Origin: Cyanoderma ruficeps
Taxonomy: Eukaryota; Chordata; Aves; Passeriformes; Timaliidae
Length of the DNA stretch: 64,000 nt
Direction: 5' to 3'
NCBI GenBank assembly: GCA_008694505.1
Contig: VZDJ01007753.1
Coordinates: 22,914,786 to 22,978,785, forward strand
In this document: piece by piece, positions 61,401 to 64,000 of the stretch
How positions within the stretch are numbered: the first letter of the stretch is position 1
How the letters are laid out: each line of letters begins with the position of its first letter
Program-made: the position numbers and the translations under genes
Notes under the pieces: model-generated
What the model saw: only the letters and a program-made list of their open reading frames with translations
Databases searched by the model: none
What the model was told of the DNA's origin: nothing

Positions 61401-64000
61401 TATATACTTAGTAAGATGCTGTTAAGCCTTTAGAAGTCTTTAACATAAATTTGACTTTTTCTTTCTTATTCTCATTCAAATATGCATTAATATAAATGTG
61501 TCAGGATGATTTGCTATACCATGCAGTTGACTAGATTATACTTCTGTATAGGAATGATGAATGTTTATAAGTCATCACATTATGATTTAACAAACCTTGT
61601 TCACAAGATGCATGCAAAATATTTTTGAATATTTACTTGGGAATAGAGAGGGTCCTGCATTCACGAGACACCATATTACACAATACCTTTTTAATACTAA
61701 CGAAAAAATGAACTGGAAATATAAAAAGGCAGAAGAAAACAGGAATAGACCATCTGGTAGGAACCCTGAAATGAATATACAACTAGTGTTTAAGTGTCTC
61801 TGCTCTGTAAATGTGTAGGTCTAAAAGGCCTTTAGTACTTACGAGTTTATCAAGCTTCAATGATGCAATAGATTTTTTGAAAAATCTAATATGGGCTGAG
61901 TATAATTCAGCTCAACTGTAAAAAAATCTTACTTGTAATGGGACTTTTTCTTCTGTTGCAAGAGAAGCCCTGATGGTTAGGCACTCATTTAGAGTCATTG
62001 CAATGACAGAGTAACACCCTGATGCATGTACAACATGCAGCTTTGAAACTAAAGATTTTCCCTCTGGTAAGATTTAAAGTATTTTATTTAATAAAGTATG
62101 GCATTATCAACACATTTTCCACATCTTTTTCAAAACACAGAGTTTCCAGTACAGAGATAATCTGTTATGTAATGTAAATCTGAGAGAGGAGGAAGAAGAT
62201 CAATTGAAGACACCAAGATACATTTTTACAATAATCCATGTCTGTGTTCATTGAAGTTTATCTTTTTTTTACCAACATACTTTAAATTTGCACTGGAAAT
62301 TTATTTCAACTTAACTTTCTGGATGGATATGCTGTTATATAATAGGAAAAAATTCCCCATGGGGACAACTGGAATCTTAACCTTCACATATTTGTATGTA
62401 CATCTACACATACTCATGTGAGTAGAAACTAAACAGTAATTAAGAACTCTTTGCTGACTAACAATGAAGCAGGTAAATAAATCCTTTTAAAATGAAATTA
62501 CAGTCACTAGCTCAAGCTTTGCAGGCACTAACTAGAATGAAATATTTGTTATGACTAACATGTATAATTTGGCTGAAGAAAAATACTTCTAAATGTCATG
62601 ACGCTGTCTGAAATAGACTGTAAAACTTAAGCTTGGTTTTCTACTGATTTCTATTAATTTATTCTCAATGGAAAATGTGAGAAGAATTGTGAACCTGAAA
62701 GAGGAAAATTTCAATTTTAATTTCTTGGGTTTCCTGTTAAGAAACTATCATTTCCAGGTATAATAGTTCAAGCAGCAAAAAAAAGTTTTATTAGTACTTT
62801 GAGAAATTAATCAGCTTATAATATGCAGAGGCAATCAGAAAATAGTGATTTTTGAATATGTTTGAAATGACGTGTGTTTGAAATGACATTTTAAAGGGAT
62901 AAAAGTAACAAAATTGGTCTTGAGCCACAGAGGTGGCAATCTTGCTATTGCTACCCAAACTATCTAGTCAAGACAATTTATTAATTAATGATTTATTAAA
63001 TGGCTGTTAAAATGCTGAAATTTTAAACTTTTTCTATTTTTTTCAAGGTTGTGCTGGTATTGTAGATGCATATTTTTAGCAGAATATCGCACATGAAACT
63101 ATGGGAAAGGAGTTTTTCATTTGCTATCCAAGACATGGGGAATTGTTTTAATGTTGTCTCTCAACTGAATTTGGATGGAGAAGTGATTTATGCGTGTGAG
63201 GCAACTTAAAGCCTATTAGATCCTGCTTTAGGCCTGCTGTCCTTTAGGATGGGAAGTTTATTTTTTAAGTGTAGAGATACTAGATTGAGAAAAATTCAGC
63301 CCCTCAGTGCCAAGGCTAGGGACCAGAGCCAGAACTCGCTCTTATTCAGAGTAGACCACTTGTGACTTCTGAAGGTTATGGATTGCACAGCTGTACATAA
63401 AAAAGCTTGATTAAAGCTTTAAATGGAAATAAATTATTTAACTCTTTGACCCAAGATTGATTTAGAATATACCCCTTATATCCTTAATACAGAACACTAG
63501 CAATATATTGGTAAGGTTGTTTTAAGGTATGGTGTACAACTCGATGTGTCTTTCAGAATTTCTGCCACTAAAATCTAAGATACATTTATAGGTTACTCTA
63601 TCCACCTATGTTTTCACATTTTTTTGAAGTTCTCCTGACTAATTTGACTGGGGTTCAGTAGCTTTTCTAAAATAATTCATTCACTAAAAGAATTATTTTT
63701 ATAGACTTCAATTTTCCTGTTGAAGATTTACATTTTTCCTACAGGTGACCTGTAGGACAGAATGGACCTATCAGAAAACAGACTTTTTGTTGAAAAAGTG
63801 ATAGTTTATAAAGAAGAATTTCCAAAGTGATCTAACATGTTGAAAACAGATTTGCCTTCCTCACATATGCAGTCTGGAAGGTGCTAGACACCAGTGATCC
63901 AGGCTTTGCTGCTTAATGGTAATTAATATGTTAACTCAATAAATGTTGGAATTTGTTGAATTTGTTAAGCAGTAGGGTATACAATTAAAATCGTAAGAGA
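58496..64000 (+). other. Downstream intron; no gene seen
   Basis: AT-rich non-coding sequence to the window end. Several acceptor-like sites were tested in the required phase (58645, 58990, 60911, 63048, 63556, 63746). Each gives only a few residues before a stop, or a low-complexity peptide unlike a DPH6 C-terminus, so no terminal exon is called. Minor (TA)n/(CA)n sequence is seen near 59930-59960 and a 15-base near-duplication (GTTTGAAATGAC) at 62859-62887. Confidence 0.6.

Noticed and set aside
63556..63591. Possible terminal exon after CTTTCAG
   Set aside because: Gives only about a dozen residues with no family resemblance; cannot be separated from chance.
1..64000. CRISPR arrays, operons, insertion sequences or other prokaryotic features
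   Set aside because: The window has spliced exons, CR1 LINEs and vertebrate intron texture; none of these features is present.

Overview
The window looks like a long, AT-rich, CpG-poor stretch of a bird genome (or a close archosaur). It carries CR1 LINEs with the typical avian 3' ends (tandem ATTCTGTG/ATTCTATG-type octamers), much older CR1/L3-like relics, and spliceosomal introns with ordinary GT-AG sites. A 27-base run of N and a single N inside a poly-A run show that it is a draft assembly.

Only one gene is clearly present, on the + strand. Two coding exons (37031-37273 and 57180-57585), separated by a 19.9-kb intron, join in phase (0/0). They encode one RidA/YjgF-like domain followed by a C-terminal extension. 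The best identification is the C-terminal part of diphthine--ammonia ligase (DPH6/ATPBD4), the last enzyme of diphthamide synthesis on elongation factor 2, in the long architecture known from fungal Dph6 (N-terminal ATP-pyrophosphatase plus C-terminal RidA-like domains). The N-terminal catalytic exons are not visible and should lie upstream of the window. The second exon ends in phase 1 with a strong donor and no convincing terminal exon follows, so the gene should continue beyond base 64000.

Layout: 1-37030 is intron with no recognisable exon, containing one avian CR1 (13752-14330, minus), a possible tRNA-derived SINE (about 26960-27100) and a fossil CR1/L3 reverse-transcriptase fragment (30225-30430, minus). 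The range 37274-57179 is intron with a foldback repeat (about 44691-44748), an avian CR1 3' end (46797-47024, plus) and two old CR1 fragments (48340-48475 and 53240-53680, both minus). The range 57586-64000 is intron beginning with a long CR1 fragment (57699-58322, plus) only 113 bases after the donor. Microsatellites, short tandem duplications and palindromes are scattered throughout.

I found no credible undescribed system. The most useful points are the retained RidA-like tail of DPH6 and its apparent lack of the catalytic arginine, a weak donor with an open read-through frame after the first exon, layered CR1 relics of different ages, and several non-coding patches that read like conserved regulatory elements. 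The last cannot be proved without alignments.
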